From Paraspadella gotoi (lineage: Eukaryota; Chaetognatha), in assembly GCA_051294375.1 (NCBI GenBank), contig CM119269.1:15139918-15203917 (forward strand): 64,000 nt of DNA, in the 5' to 3' direction. Below, piece after piece: positions 1-10,719 of this stretch. The stretch's first letter is position 1. Each line of letters begins with the position of its first letter. The position numbers were made by a program, and so were the translations under genes. Below the pieces are notes generated by a model. That model was given only the letters and a program-made list of their open reading frames with translations. It did no database searches and was not told the origin of the DNA.

Positions 1-703
1 TGCACTATTTGTCTGGAATTTAGTTAATGTGACAAACTTTTTTATTTTATATTCGAGCTTTCAAAAATGCCTTTGCCAAAGGCTTTGGCAACTGAAAAGT
101 TCCGACTTTATAATCCACCTTTGGAAGAAGTTGGGGAAGTCTTTGCCTCCGGATGCGTATAACTTTCATGACGTAGAGGTCCGCGTAGTCACTTGTCCTG
201 ACCTCTCGACTCCCCTTTCGGTTTGGCCGCGCCGGGTCTCTGTGGTGACGCCGCCTCGCGACGTCGGTGGTGTCGGCAATTTGATACCGGACGCCGAGAC
301 CAGCGAAAACTTTCTCCTTCGAAAAAATCGCGTCAGCTGCGGAACTTAGCAATGGCGGCGCTGATCGGACCCGGTGCGCGGAGATTCTCGTTTTGTAGGT
401 CTGTACTTTCAACTAGCAACTATAACCTGTTTGTTTACATCTACGACTTGAATACAACATAAAGGTACGAATGTTGAGATGATGGCCAATCTTCAGGATC
501 CTTGGTCCAAACCACGTCGTGAATCGATCTCGTTTCTCCAAAGTCGGCGGAAACGATGAATGCGCGCTGGACGTATACCAGACGATGAACTTTGCTCTAA
601 TGGCGAATCTGTTTCTGTCTAGAGGTGAATGGATTTTTTTTTTCTTACTTATATTAATTACTGTAAACATTTTCTTTCTATTACCGATCGCAGGCGAAAT
701 CGG
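1..703 (+). pseudogene. Broken partial duplicate of the C11orf54-like gene
   Basis: This stretch matches 8127-8842 base for base except for scattered single-base indels, mostly in short runs (for example CTCCCC versus CTCCCCC, and GCCTCGCGACG versus GCCTCGCCGACG). It covers exon 1, intron 1, exon 2, intron 2 and the first bases of exon 3. The indels destroy the reading frame several times. Identity stops just after the exon 3 acceptor (GGCGAAATCGG), where the sequence switches to a repeat also found at 3215. The homopolymer-type differences and the nearby N gaps make an uncorrected long-read or haplotype duplicate more likely than a true pseudogene. No functional product is expected. Confidence 0.85.
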
Positions 704-1336
704 CCTCCTTTTACATTCGCCGACTGGGGTGAGGGGATTAAGGGTTGCCTCACAAGGTAAAATAATAATAGTAAAATAATAAGTGGTCGTCAGGACTTTA
801 TAAAAGGTAAAAACTAAGAGTTCTGTAATATAAATATCGTTAGAGCATCCCTGTGGGATAATGAAATTTTTTTAAAAATTAAGATTTTATGTATAGTTAA
901 TAACATNNNNNNNNNNNNNNNNNNNNNNNNNNNNNNNNNNNNNNNNNNNNNNNNNNNNNNNNNNNNNNNNNNNNNNNNNNNNNNNNNNNNNNNNNNNNNN
1001 NNNNNNNNNNNNNNNNNNNNNNNNNNNNNNNNNNNNNNNNNNNNNNNNNNNNNNNNNNNNNNNNNNNNNNNNNNNNNNNNNNNNNNNNNNNNNNNNNNNN
1101 NNNNNNNNNNNNNNNNNNNNNNNNNNNNNNNNNNNNNNNNNNNNNNNNNNNNNNNNNNNNNNNNNNNNNNNNNNNNNNNNNNNNNNNNNNNATATTGAAA
1201 AACGCATTATAATTTGTAAATAACTTTTCATAGGTTATTTGAATCCGTTCTTAAAAAATAAATTTAAAAAAAAAAATTTTCATTGCTAATGCTTCAATGC
1301 GTATTAAGGCGTAGTAAAATTTCTAAATTTAACTTT
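704..1336. repeat. Duplicate of the repeat at 3215-3770, interrupted by an N gap
   Basis: Bases 704-906 equal 3215-3412, and 1192-1336 equal about 3626-3770. The 285 Ns at 907-1191 replace the 213 bases found in the other copy. A second gap of exactly 25 Ns follows at 1337-1361, the length commonly used for an unknown gap. Together with 1-703 this is most likely a chimeric assembly join rather than a biological duplication. Confidence 0.8.
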
Positions 1337-1361
1337 NNNNNNNNNNNNNNNNNNNNNNNNN

Positions 1362-2270
1362 TCGGGACCATAAACGCCTAATTAAGGGTTTAAAAACGTT
1401 TTAACCTCAGAACTAGACAGCTTACCATTAAGTCTTGAGAAGTTCATAATTTGGAAGTCTGTACTGTAGCTAAAAATGATTGTACTGTATCTGTAAGATC
1501 TATTCAATTTTTTACATTCTTCTTCCTGCCTTTTGATTATGTATAAAACTTATCCTTTGTGCCTTCTTTATAAGTATAAAGTTTTTGAGCTAAGTCGGGA
1601 TTTACGTTTGTTCATTATCTTGGAAGTATATTTTATTTATGACATGATCTGATCCTATCGTTGGCAGAAATGTCAATTGAATAATGTTTCTCTTTCAAAC
1701 TGGCTTTGGTGTTTTTAAATTCAAATCATAATATATCAAGTCATTTCATTATTCAAATTCAGGTTGGAAGCAAAGATTAGTACCATTCCTTATATTTTTT
1801 TTGAACCTTTATAGAAAGATTTAAGATATTTAAATCAAATTGTTTTCCTGATTCCAGAGGTAGCTAAAAGTTAGGCAGGAAAATATTTGATTCTCTATTC
1901 TCTATTCCATGTTTTTAAAAAACTGAAAACTACAGAAAACCTTTTTCTTATAACAGTGAATTTCAGTAAACTTGCTTGTATAATAATAATCTTTATGATC
2001 GCACAACTCAAATTTTATTTGCATAAATAATTTTTAAACCATCTGAGAGCTCAAAAATTTTAAATTTTAATTACAGATCTGGTAAAAAAAAGTTTAAACT
2101 TTGAACCCCAACTATTTTTGCTTGGCTGTCGTCCTATTAATTAAAACATGGGTTTATTTGAAAACTAAGAAAAAGATCTTTCATTCGAGCCCATGATGAG
2201 GTTTTTATGTTAAATATTATAGAAGCTGTGATAAAATTAAAAAAGGATCAAATTTTGTCATAATTTTTTT
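1362..2270. other. AT-rich intergenic stretch, no gene seen
   Basis: The sequence is AT-rich with stop codons in all frames. I see no splice-bounded exon, RNA gene or clear repeat boundary in it. Confidence 0.6.
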
Positions 2271-2880
2271 TTTATGCTTTTATTATTGAAACTTCAAACA
2301 GTTAAACTCAAAAAAAAAAAGCTGCAATTGTTGAGCTTTGGAAAGTGGGTTTTTCAAGATATAGGATCGCCAAACGGTTACATTTCTCTCTTACAGCCGT
2401 CTGTAGAGTTATCAAATTTGAAGCAACTGGAGTCCTTAGAGCGGTTGGAAGCAGGCGGCCTTTCATGTCCATGGAGAGTAAGGACTATGAGCTGGAAAGT
2501 CTCGCAATTTTGCAAACCAGTTGAGAAAAAAATGGAAAGAAGAATTGTTACATGTTCATTGTTCAACAGTGAAGAAGCGGCATTTTATATAGAGGATGGA
2601 GCTCCTAGATAAGAAGCCAAAGCTACCCAAAAATGTTATGAGGAAAACTGGATCGAGGTGCTCAAACCGACTGCAACATCATCAAAAATGTTTGGACAAG
2701 GATAAAAAAAAGCTATTTTACAGTATAATGCTACGAAGAGTTTACAAAATAAAACAAATTGTAAAATGTATTTGGCGGGAGCTGAACCCTTCAATTTGCA
2801 CAGCCTGTACGACTCTCTCGCTCGTCACATGGTAGCGGTACTGGAAACATGGTGGTACGACAATGTATTAATTAACTGAG
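2271..2880 (+). mobile_element. Decayed Tc1/mariner-family transposon remnant
   Basis: Around 2310-2500 a frame-disrupted translation reads like the N-terminal helix-turn-helix of Tc1 transposases (AAIVELWKVGFSRYRIAKRL, then TAVCRVIKFEATG and GSRRPF). Around 2800-2875 it reads like the C-terminal end of the same family (LYDSLARHMVAVLETWW before a stop). The central DDE/D catalytic part is missing and several stops and frameshifts separate the pieces, so this is a dead, internally deleted copy. I could not define terminal inverted repeats. The family assignment comes from motif resemblance only. Confidence 0.65.
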
Positions 2881-3214
2881 TCCTAAAAAATATTTTCTTT
2901 CAAATAATAAAATAAAATAACTATTAAACTTTTTTTTGACCAGATCGGTATTTAGTTAAAATAAAATTATTACTTCACTGGCGCACGATATTTTCTGCGT
3001 TTCTTTAGACTTTACAAAATCAAAGAAATCTGTTTCTCAGGATCAAACGTTCTTCCACGTTAAGACAGATGTCACCTGGTAAATCTTTCGACGACAAAAG
3101 ATTGTTTACTTCGCTGAACAGTCATGATTGACGTGGAAAAGCTAATAAAAAACTGATATCCTTCATTTGATAAATTTAATAAATGATTGTTCATTATGTT
3201 AATATAATAGGCAC
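2881..3214. other. AT-rich intergenic stretch, nothing recognised
   Basis: This is low-complexity AT-rich sequence between the Tc1 remnant and the repeat at 3215. I see no gene or motif. Confidence 0.5.
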
Positions 3215-3417
3215 TATTTTACATTCGCCGACTGGGGTGAGGGGATTAAGGGTTGCCTCACAAGGTAAAATAATAATAGTAAAATAATAAGTGGTCGTCA
3301 GGACTTTATAAAAGGTAAAAACTAAGAGTTCTGTAATATAAATATCGTTAGAGCATCCCTGTGGGATAATGAAATTTTTTTAAAAATTAAGATTTTATGT
3401 ATAGTTAATAACATAGA
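3215..3417. repeat. Copy of the TTCGCCGAC-ended repeat family
   Basis: The sequence starts TTTTACATTCGCCGACTGGGG, the same terminal motif as the small inverted-repeat elements at 52386-52508 and 52828-52922. It is followed by an AT-rich body also present at 704-906. The opposite terminus was not found, so this is either a half element or a larger member of the family. Confidence 0.55.
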
Positions 3418-3795
3418 ATCATTTAAAATTGATTGTATTACTATAAATTATGAAAAAATAATTTTTCAAATTCAGAATTTTTAAAAACGGATTCTGGAAG
3501 AGCATAAAAAATAAATAAAAAATATTATAAGATTTTAAAATTTTTGTTTTATTTGTTAAAATTAATAAAAAATTATAGTATGATGATTTTAAAGGTTTTC
3601 CCTTATTTAACTCACTTATCATCGAAATATTGAAAAACGCATTATAATTTGTAAATAACTTTTCATAGGTTATTTGAATCCGTTCTTAAAAAATAAATTT
3701 AAAAAAAAAAATTTCATTGCTAATGCTTCAATGCGTATTAAGGCGTAGTAAAATTTCTAAATTTAACTTTAATTGAAATTCTAAAAGTGAGGAAC

Positions 3796-4201
3796 TGTAG
3801 TCGGGCATTGCCTAGGTTCACCCCGCCGAGAAACATGACGCTTTCAGTTGTGACCCGGTGGCTCATTGAGGAAAGCCATCAGCTCATTAACACTAGGTAC
3901 CGGGTTCAATCCCAACACGGTACCTACTCTGCGGGAAGCGTGAGGACGGCCGTAAGCCGCCTTGGGGGCATGGCAAACCCTCAAGCCTGGTTCCAAGCCC
4001 AGGGACCCGTTCCATGGCTGCTAGAGGGGTTATAGAAGTTACGGACAGTCATCTTCAGCCCACGTAGTGCTTATCCACACTGGTGAGCCCCATCCTGTCG
4101 AGCGTATTCCAACCTTCTGATTCCAGGCCCTTGGTCTAGCTGAAGATTGCTCCCCTCCCTACACTGGAAGCAGTGCAGGGTGGGTTACAATCTGGGGGGC
4201 A
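3796..4201 (+). repeat. tRNA-derived SINE, family A, full unit
   Basis: The unit of about 406 bases opens TGTAGTCGGGCATTGCC and carries an RNA polymerase III B-box-like GGGTTCAATCCC near 3902 with an upstream A-box-like GGTGGCTCATTGAGG. It continues with a GC-rich body, including TGGTGAGCCCC near 4081, and ends CTGGGGGGCA. A second, 3'-truncated unit follows directly. It is not a functional tRNA because the cloverleaf cannot be closed. Confidence 0.7.
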
Positions 4202-4488
4202 TGTAGTCGGGCATTGCCTAGGTTCACCCCGCCGAGAAACATGACGCTTTCAGTTGTGACCCGGTGGCTCATTGAGGAAAGCCATCAGCTCATGACCACT
4301 AGGTACCGGGTTCAATCCCAACACGGTACCTACTCTGCGGGAAGCGTGAGGACGGCCGTAAGCCGCCTTGGGGGCATGGCAAACCCTCAAGCCTGGTTCC
4401 AAGCCCAGGGACCCGTTCCATGGCTGCTAGAAGGGGTTATAAAAGTTACGGACAGTCATCTTCAGCCCACGTAGTGCCTTATCCACAG
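4202..4488 (+). repeat. tRNA-derived SINE, family A, 3'-truncated tandem unit
   Basis: This repeats the first 280 or so bases of the unit at 3796 with very few differences (ATGACCACTAGG for ATTAACACTAGG) and stops at TTATCCACAG. The target motif GAAC then resumes. The head-to-tail dimer organisation matches SINE family B at 19792-20446. Confidence 0.7.
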
Positions 4489-5066
4489 AACGAACAACAT
4501 TATATTAATGAACATTTATATAATAAAAAAATTTATAATAAATTTTACAATTTACACAGTAGGCCATATTTATACTAGTATTAAACCAATAAATGTTAAA
4601 ATTTCAAAACAGTTTTTTCTAAGATTTTTTTGCAGATTTGGATTCGTCATAAAAAGTTGATAAAAAGAAATATAATTCTTTTGAAAAATTCCTTCATTAA
4701 GTAGGTCAAAAATTAGAAAAAGCTATATTTTAAGCTGAAAATTAACTTTCAATATATATTAAATATAGTTTTTTTTAATTTTTAACCCACTTAATGAAAG
4801 AATTTTTAAAAAATGAATTATATTTTCTTACATCAACTTTTGATGAGGAATTCAAATCTGCAATCAAAATTAAGAAAAGCCTATTTTGAAATTTTTCAAT
4901 TTATAAGGATAGTACTATATATAAATATAGCTTATTGCGAAAATTAAAAAACATAAAAGTAATTTTTTTTACAAATTAATGTTCACTGATGGTATGTTGT
5001 TCATAATTGACTTTTAAAATTTTCGTAGGCAACTTTCACTACGCCTTAATGCGTATGCTTCAATGT

Positions 5067-5346
5067 TATACTGTGCTTCACTAGTTAACAAAATGATAGT
5101 AAACATTAATTAATTATATGATGGACAAATGAATTTTATTTTACAAAACTCCTAATGAAAAAAGTGATCAATTTTGGCCCGCCTTATTGCTTAAGGTCAA
5201 ATGTAATTAAGGTTAAGGGGGTTTACGTTGTATACAAAGTAGCGACAATCCTAATCGGCGAAATTAAAATTTTAGGTTAATCTAATGTGGATATTTCGCG
5301 ATTAATATTTACACCGCATTTTCTTGATAATTATTTGGTGTTGAGG
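5067..5346. other. Upstream region of the XYLB gene
   Basis: 280 bases of AT-rich sequence lie before the XYLB start codon and probably hold its promoter and 5' leader. An in-frame non-AUG extension of 20 codons (from 5287) precedes the chosen ATG, but its sequence does not resemble the kinase family. Confidence 0.45.
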
Positions 5347-8118
5347 ATGTCACGACTTTTCCTCGGCTTCGACGTGGGGACGCAGACCCTTAAATGTTCG
5401 GCCATCGAGGGCGAAACTGACCTCATCGTCGAACGATTCGCCGTCAATTACGACGACGATCTCCCAGAGTTTCGAACAAAAGGTGTCTCGTAGTGAATCG
5501 GCTTAAATACTAATATATGATATGTAGAAGTATTCTTAATGTGGGTTTCATGTGATACTGAGATCTTTCAAGGTGGCGTCCACTGCGTCAACGCGCCTTG
5601 GGGAGTCGAGGCGACGACGCCAACGCTGTTATGGGTGAAGTCGTTCGACTCGATTCTCGCACAAATGCGCGAGCGTAACTTCCGATTCGGCGACGTCGTA
5701 GGCGTCTCTTTTTCTGGCCAACAGCACGGAAGCGTCTATTGGCGCCAGAATGTCGACTACTTGCTGGGCGCAATGAATCCCCAACGAACGCTTTTTGAAG
5801 AGTTGACGGAAGCTTTCAGGTTTGGCGAGACTTATGCTCGTAGCTTCGAGCTCAACCAAGTAATGAGGACCAAAATGCCTATAGCGTGTCCGATTCTCCC
5901 ATTTGGATGGATTCCTCAACGGGCGCCGAGTGTCGCGAGATTGAAGACGCCGTTTTTAAGGCCACTGGCCGGCATTTGGTCGCAGTCAGCGGTTCGCGGT
6001 TATTCGAACGATTTACGGCGGCGCAACTGCGAAAAAAGTTTAAGAAAAACCCGAGAGCGATGGAGGCCACCGAAGCGGTGAGCCTCGTCAGCAGCTTCGC
6101 TGCGTCGCTGTTCGGCGGCGGCGTGGTCGCTATCGACGCCGCCGACGCTGCCGGCACCAACCTTGTCGATATGAGGACGTCGATATGGAGCGACGCCTGC
6201 TTAAAGGCGTGCGCTCCGGACGAGGCGGCTTCGGAGAGATTAAGAAAAATGTTGAAACCAATCGTGGCCTCAGATTCGATCGTCGGCACTGTCTCGAATT
6301 ATTTCGTCAAAAGGTTTGGCTTCAACCCACAGTGTCTCGTAGTGGCGGCCACCGGGGATAACCCTTCTTCGCTGGCGGGTATGCGGACACGGCCGGGCGA
6401 TCTTGTCGTCTCCATGGGAACCAGCGACACCGTCTTCGCCTGGCTGGACGAGCTGCCTTTCGACCCACCGCCTTTTGCCTTTGTCCTCGCCAATCCCCTT
6501 TCGAGGTGACAGAGATAACTTAACAATTTTTATTGTCATAGAATCTTCCAACCTATCTCAATGAAATTCAAGGGGCGCCTTCATGGGCATGTCCGTCTAC
6601 AAGAACGGATCGCTGACGAGGGAGTCGGTGAGAGATTCTGTGTCGCCCTCTGCATCGCCATCTTGGGCCGAGTTCGATCGCCTCCTCGCTGAGTCGAAAC
6701 CCGGAAACGAAGGAAACCTCGCCTTCTTTTTCACCCAAAGGGAAATCTGGCCCGAAGCTGAAGGGATATTTCGTTTCGACGCAAAGGGTAGGACTCGTGT
6801 TACGTTGCATTTCTAATCTTCTACATTTTAGTCGGATCTGCTTATAAGCAGATTCCGACTCTATAATTCACTTTGTCGGTAAATAATTATTATCATATCA
6901 GAACCTCGAATTATGATAAAATATACAAAAAAAATTATGTCCATCCGTCCGTTCCACCTTAGCATTAAACTCAAATTACTTGTGATTGGATGGATAGATT
7001 GGAATAAAATTTTGTGTGTGGGTAGGAAATTGTGTGATTGAGCTAGATTTAAATGGAAAAAAACAAGTCACATTTTCTTTTTTTTTAGTTTTTTTACTTA
7101 TATATACTCATAATTTATTAAAAATTAAAATGAAATTTTGTGTGTGGGTAGGAAATTATGGAATCAAGCTGGATATAAATTTTTGATGGAATCGTAGGAG
7201 TGGAAAAGAGTTTAAATTAGAAAACCAAAAGACACATTGATTTGAATATTTAAAAGTTTCTTTCTCTCTATTTCTCTCCGACTGATTGATTGATTGATTG
7301 TTAATTTTGTTAACTGATTGATTGATGAATTTTAAAATTAATTTAGAAATCTGTTATGATTTATTATGTTATGATCTAGTTATGAATAGTTATGTTTCTC
7401 TCTCTCTTTATTTATTTATAATTTTTTTTGTCACATTCATCGGACATCCAATCTGATTACCTGATTATCTGTAATTGCTTACCGCTAAATTATCGTAGGC
7501 AGATCCGACATTGTTTGCTCAAACCTATCTTGCGTTTTAAATATTTTAGACGAATCGGTTCTGCGATATCACGACCAGCGACACGAGGTTCGCGCGTTGA
7601 TCGAAGGTGATAACTGCTCAAGTCATCCTCCGAAATTGAGAAGTTATTAGTAAAATCATTTAATTCAGGACAACTAATCGCGAAACGAATTCACGCAGAA
7701 GAAATGGGATTCTCGTTTCGCAGAGGTAGAAAGATTCGCGTCCTCGCCACCGGCGGCGCCTCGGCGAATCCGGGCATCCTCCGTGTAAGTAAATACGAAG
7801 GTTTCTTGTTTCCAGTCTTCAAAACCATTGAAAATCATGACCGCCACTTTTTCGCAGATTCTGTCTGACGTCATGCAAGCGCCGGTTTTCGTCCTCGACG
7901 TTCCTGACTCGGCGTCTCTCGGCGCCGCCCTTCGCGCCAAACACGCGGTCGTGCAAGCGGCGGCGGGCGGCGTTGTCAACTTTCACGATGCCGTCGCCGA
8001 GACGGAATTTCGTTTGGCTGCGTCTCCTGATGCCGGCGCCGAGGCTGTCTATGCGCCGTTGCTGGAACGATATAGAAAACTTGAAAAAAAGATCGTTGAA
8101 AAGAAAGTAAAAACATGA
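5347..8118 (+). CDS. XYLB: Xylulose kinase (FGGY carbohydrate kinase)
   Basis: The enzyme phosphorylates D-xylulose to xylulose 5-phosphate with ATP in the cytosol, the last step of the glucuronate-xylulose pathway. Seven exons join in phase: 5347-5482, 5573-5819, 5885-6505, 6573-6787, 7550-7606, 7669-7784 and 7858-8118. They give 550 residues, close to the 536 of the human protein. Visible FGGY landmarks are the N-terminal phosphate loop GFDVGTQ (residue 7 on), QQHGSVYW, the substrate segment WMDSS (about 132), GDNPSSLAG with the likely catalytic Asp (about 285), MGTSDTVF (about 311) and ATGGAS near the C terminus. The ATG at 5347 fits the family start. Intron 4 (762 nt) is by far the longest and contains an imperfect repeat (TTTTGTGTGTGGGTAGGAAA at about 7010 and 7137). 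C11orf54 starts 75 nt downstream on the same strand. Confidence 0.95.
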
Positions 8119-8193
8119 TTTCGCTATTGCACTATTTGTCTGGAATTTAGTTAATGTGACAAACTTTTTTATTTTATATTCGAGCTTTCAAAA
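8119..8193 (+). promoter_or_regulatory. Very short intergenic spacer with an acceptor-like tract
   Basis: Only 75 bases separate the XYLB stop from the C11orf54 start. The spacer has a T-rich run ending in AG (TTTTTTATTTTATATTCGAG) 9 bases before the ATG and no AATAAA. This would suit co-transcription with a splice, possibly trans-splice, acceptor before the second gene. That role is inferred from spacing alone. Confidence 0.35.
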
Positions 8194-9404
8194 ATGCCTT
8201 TGCCAAAGGCTTTGGCAACTGAAAAGTTCCGACTTTATAATCCACCTTTGGAAGAAGTTGGGGAAGTCTTTGCCTCCGGACTGCGTGATAACTTTCATGA
8301 CGTAGAGGTCCGCGTAGTCACTTGTCCTGACCTCTCGACTCCCCCTTTCGGTTTGGCCGCGCCGGGTCTCTGTGGTGACGCCCGCCTCGCCGACGTCGGT
8401 GGTGTCGGCAATTTGATACCGACGCCGAGACCAGCGAAAACTTTCTCCTTCGAAGAAATCGCGTCAGCTGCGGAACTTAGCAATGGGGCGGCGCTGATCG
8501 GACCCGGTGCCGGAGATTCTCGTTTTGTAGGTCTGTACTTTCAACTAGCAACTATAACCTGTTTGTTTACATCTACGACTTGAATACAACATAAAGGTAC
8601 GAATTGTGAGATGATGGCCAATCTCAGGATCCTTGGTCCAAACCACGTCGTGAATCGATCTCGTTTCTCCAAAGTCGGCGGAAACGATGAATGCGCGCTG
8701 GACGATTACCAGACGATGAACTTTGCTCTAATGGCGAATCTGTTTCTGTCTAGAGGTGAATGGATTTTTTTTTATTCTTAACTTATATTATAATTACTGT
8801 AAACATTTTCTTTCTATTACCGATCGCAGGCGAAATCGGTCCGGTATTGGAAGTAAAATCGGGACGACGGAAAGGCGACCGAGATTTCATCAACTGTCTG
8901 AGAAGTTCTCTCCAAGATAAATACGGAAAGGGTCCAACCAAGAAGATCGTCGCCGCCGGAGGCGTCTTTAACCTTGGTATTACAAAATTCCCGATTTTTG
9001 TTTTTTTTTAAATCTAGCGCTACTCTTTGATCGCATTACAGTTTCCGGCCGAGCCAAGTTTCACGTAATGCCCGACTTTCCGGAGAAGCCTTTCAACGGC
9101 GATGCGGACGTTGACAATTGGCTTCGCTTTTTCAATTTCAGGTTTTGGGGAAAAAGTTTAAATTCATTTTTTATAAGTAGCTGTTTGCAATCCTCATTGT
9201 TCGTTCAGGTCTCCAATGACTGTCGTTAGTGCATTTGTCAGCGAAGATATTCCCGGACAGTCACTCCGCATTGAACACAGTCACGGGTGGAGCGATCACG
9301 GAGAGGGAGGGCACTATCATTACGACGTTACTCCTGACGATGTGGCTTATCACGGCTTTTTCAATGTCGCCGAATATCTTTACAAAATAGAAAAGCCAGC
9401 TTGA
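8194..9404 (+). CDS. C11orf54: C11orf54-type ester hydrolase (DUF1907 family)
   Basis: The human homologue is a zinc-containing protein with ester hydrolase activity on p-nitrophenyl acetate. Its physiological substrate is not settled. Five exons join in phase: 8194-8530, 8597-8755, 8830-8976, 9042-9141 and 9209-9404. They give 312 residues against 315 in human. Family features are the N-terminal LRDNFHDVEVRVVTCPDL, the glycine-rich DVGGVGNLIP and IGPGAGD (about residue 103), CALDDYQTMNFALMANLF, and the C-terminal GEGGHYHYDVTPD whose HxH contributes zinc ligands. The stop follows EKPA. The ATG at 8194 is the first in frame. A degraded duplicate of its first 700 bases lies at the window start. 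The closeness to XYLB and Rab27 on the same strand suggests a compact cluster. Confidence 0.95.
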
Positions 9405-9637
9405 AATTTAACAGCGGCTCTATTTTAAACCTGAAAACTGATTATTCTTTAGTCGATGGAATTTTTACATATGTGATCATTGACATAATTATGATACTAT
9501 ATTCAATACTCAGCTCTTATCTAATTCATTAATCTGGTTTAATTACGTAATCCTCGATTTTTTAACACTGTTATTGTTACGTTTTCACATAATTTGTTCC
9601 TTTCTTATCAAGTACTCTTCGAAATCGAAGTCTTACC

Positions 9638-10719
9638 ATGATCGACGACGGAACGCCGCCTTTGGCGCCGTCGTCGACGGACTACGATTACCTCATAAAA
9701 TTTCTCACGTTGGGAGACTCGGGTGTCGGAAAAACCTCACTTCTCTATCAATACACGGACGGTCACTTCAAAACTGAATTCATATCGACAGTTGGGATCG
9801 ACTTCAGGGAAAAACGAGTCATTCACAAGGTTGGTCAGAAATTTAATGTTTCCTCTTTGCCATAAACTTTTCAAGTTGTCAACATTCGCGCTGACCTTGA
9901 CTCCAGCCTTCTTGGGACGCCTCGGCGCGTCGAAATCAACGCGTTCATCTTCAACTGTGGGACACGGCGGGTCAGGAACGCTTCCGCTCCCTCACTACCG
10001 CGTTTTACCGAGATGCTATGGGTTTTCTACTCGTTTTCGACGTTACCAACGAACAGTCTTTTCTTAACGTTCGCAACTGGGTGCAGGTGATAAATCGAAG
10101 TTTTGTCAACAATAACTCGCCAACCATTCACGCCCGTTCCATCCCACTCGTTTCTCCGCACAGCAACTCCAGATTCACGCATACTGCGAGGATCCCGACA
10201 TCGTCCTTTGCGGAAACAAGTGCGACTTGAAAGGTCGCGTCGTTTCCGAAGAGGACGCGCGCAACTTGGCCGACAAGCTGGGCTTTCCTTACTTGGAGAC
10301 GAGTGCTTGCACAGGGGTTAACGTGGCCAAAGCGGTGAGAAGGTTGACCGTGACACAGATTTCATGTTTTAGGAAAAAAAGGTTTTGGAAAATTTAGGAC
10401 CGTCTCGTGCTCCTAATCTCATGTAACTTCAGTCTTCTAGTTCTAGCTACCCTTGAGATATTCTTCCCCAAATAGACCCAGTATAGACGCAACAATCTAA
10501 GTTTACGTCCGTATTCTGATAGTCTATTAAGACTACGATCGTAGTCCCTCTCCTACTGCTTGAAAATTGCACGAGCGTCTTCTTTGTCAGGTCGAAGCCT
10601 TGCTGGATTTGGTTATGAAAAGGATGGAGACATTGACCGAAAACTCTTTGCCAGCTCCTGGGCGTAGAATTTCTTCTTCCAGTCGGGACGTCGCCGATAC
10701 GTCAGTGTGCGGTTGTTAA
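9638..10719 (+). CDS. Rab27: Rab27 small GTPase
   Basis: Rab27 tethers secretory vesicles and lysosome-related organelles for exocytosis through synaptotagmin-like and other effectors. Four exons join in phase: 9638-9829, 9907-10086, 10164-10334 and 10591-10719, giving 223 residues. The nucleotide-binding motifs are complete: GDSGVGKTS (P-loop), the switch I region with [25 protein letters not shown] (NKxD) and ETSA. The Rab27-specific insert before strand beta 3 is present ([13 protein letters not shown], longer than in most Rabs). The protein ends CGC, a double-cysteine geranylgeranylation signal. The catalytic Gln of WDTAGQE is intact, so it should hydrolyse GTP. The gene starts 233 nt after C11orf54. 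Confidence 0.96.

Larger units (their letters stand above)
3418..5066. mobile_element. Inverted-repeat (foldback/MITE-like) element carrying a SINE insertion
   Basis: The left end near 3722-3790 (TTCAATGCGTATTAAGGCGT, then ...AAAAGTGAGGAAC) is mirrored at 5000-5066 (ACTACGCCTTAATGCG, preceded by ATGTTGTTCATAATTGAC). Inside, GAACAACATTATATTAATG at 4490 faces ATGTTCACTGATGGTATG near 4980. The core 4630-4865 is itself an imperfect foldback with arms of about 110 bases. A related copy at 43935-44720 lacks the SINE and shows the uninterrupted site. No transposase is encoded, so it would be non-autonomous. The 3418-3720 part belongs to an AT-rich repeat family also seen at 15490-15850 and 16290-16660. 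Confidence 0.65.

Noticed and set aside
2596-2835. Plus-strand open frame of 79 codons
   Set aside because: It is an out-of-frame reading of the Tc1-like remnant.
3880-3930. tRNA-like boxes in the SINEs as real tRNA genes
   Set aside because: No complete cloverleaf can be drawn. Acceptor and anticodon stems fail, and the boxes sit in repeated, truncated units.
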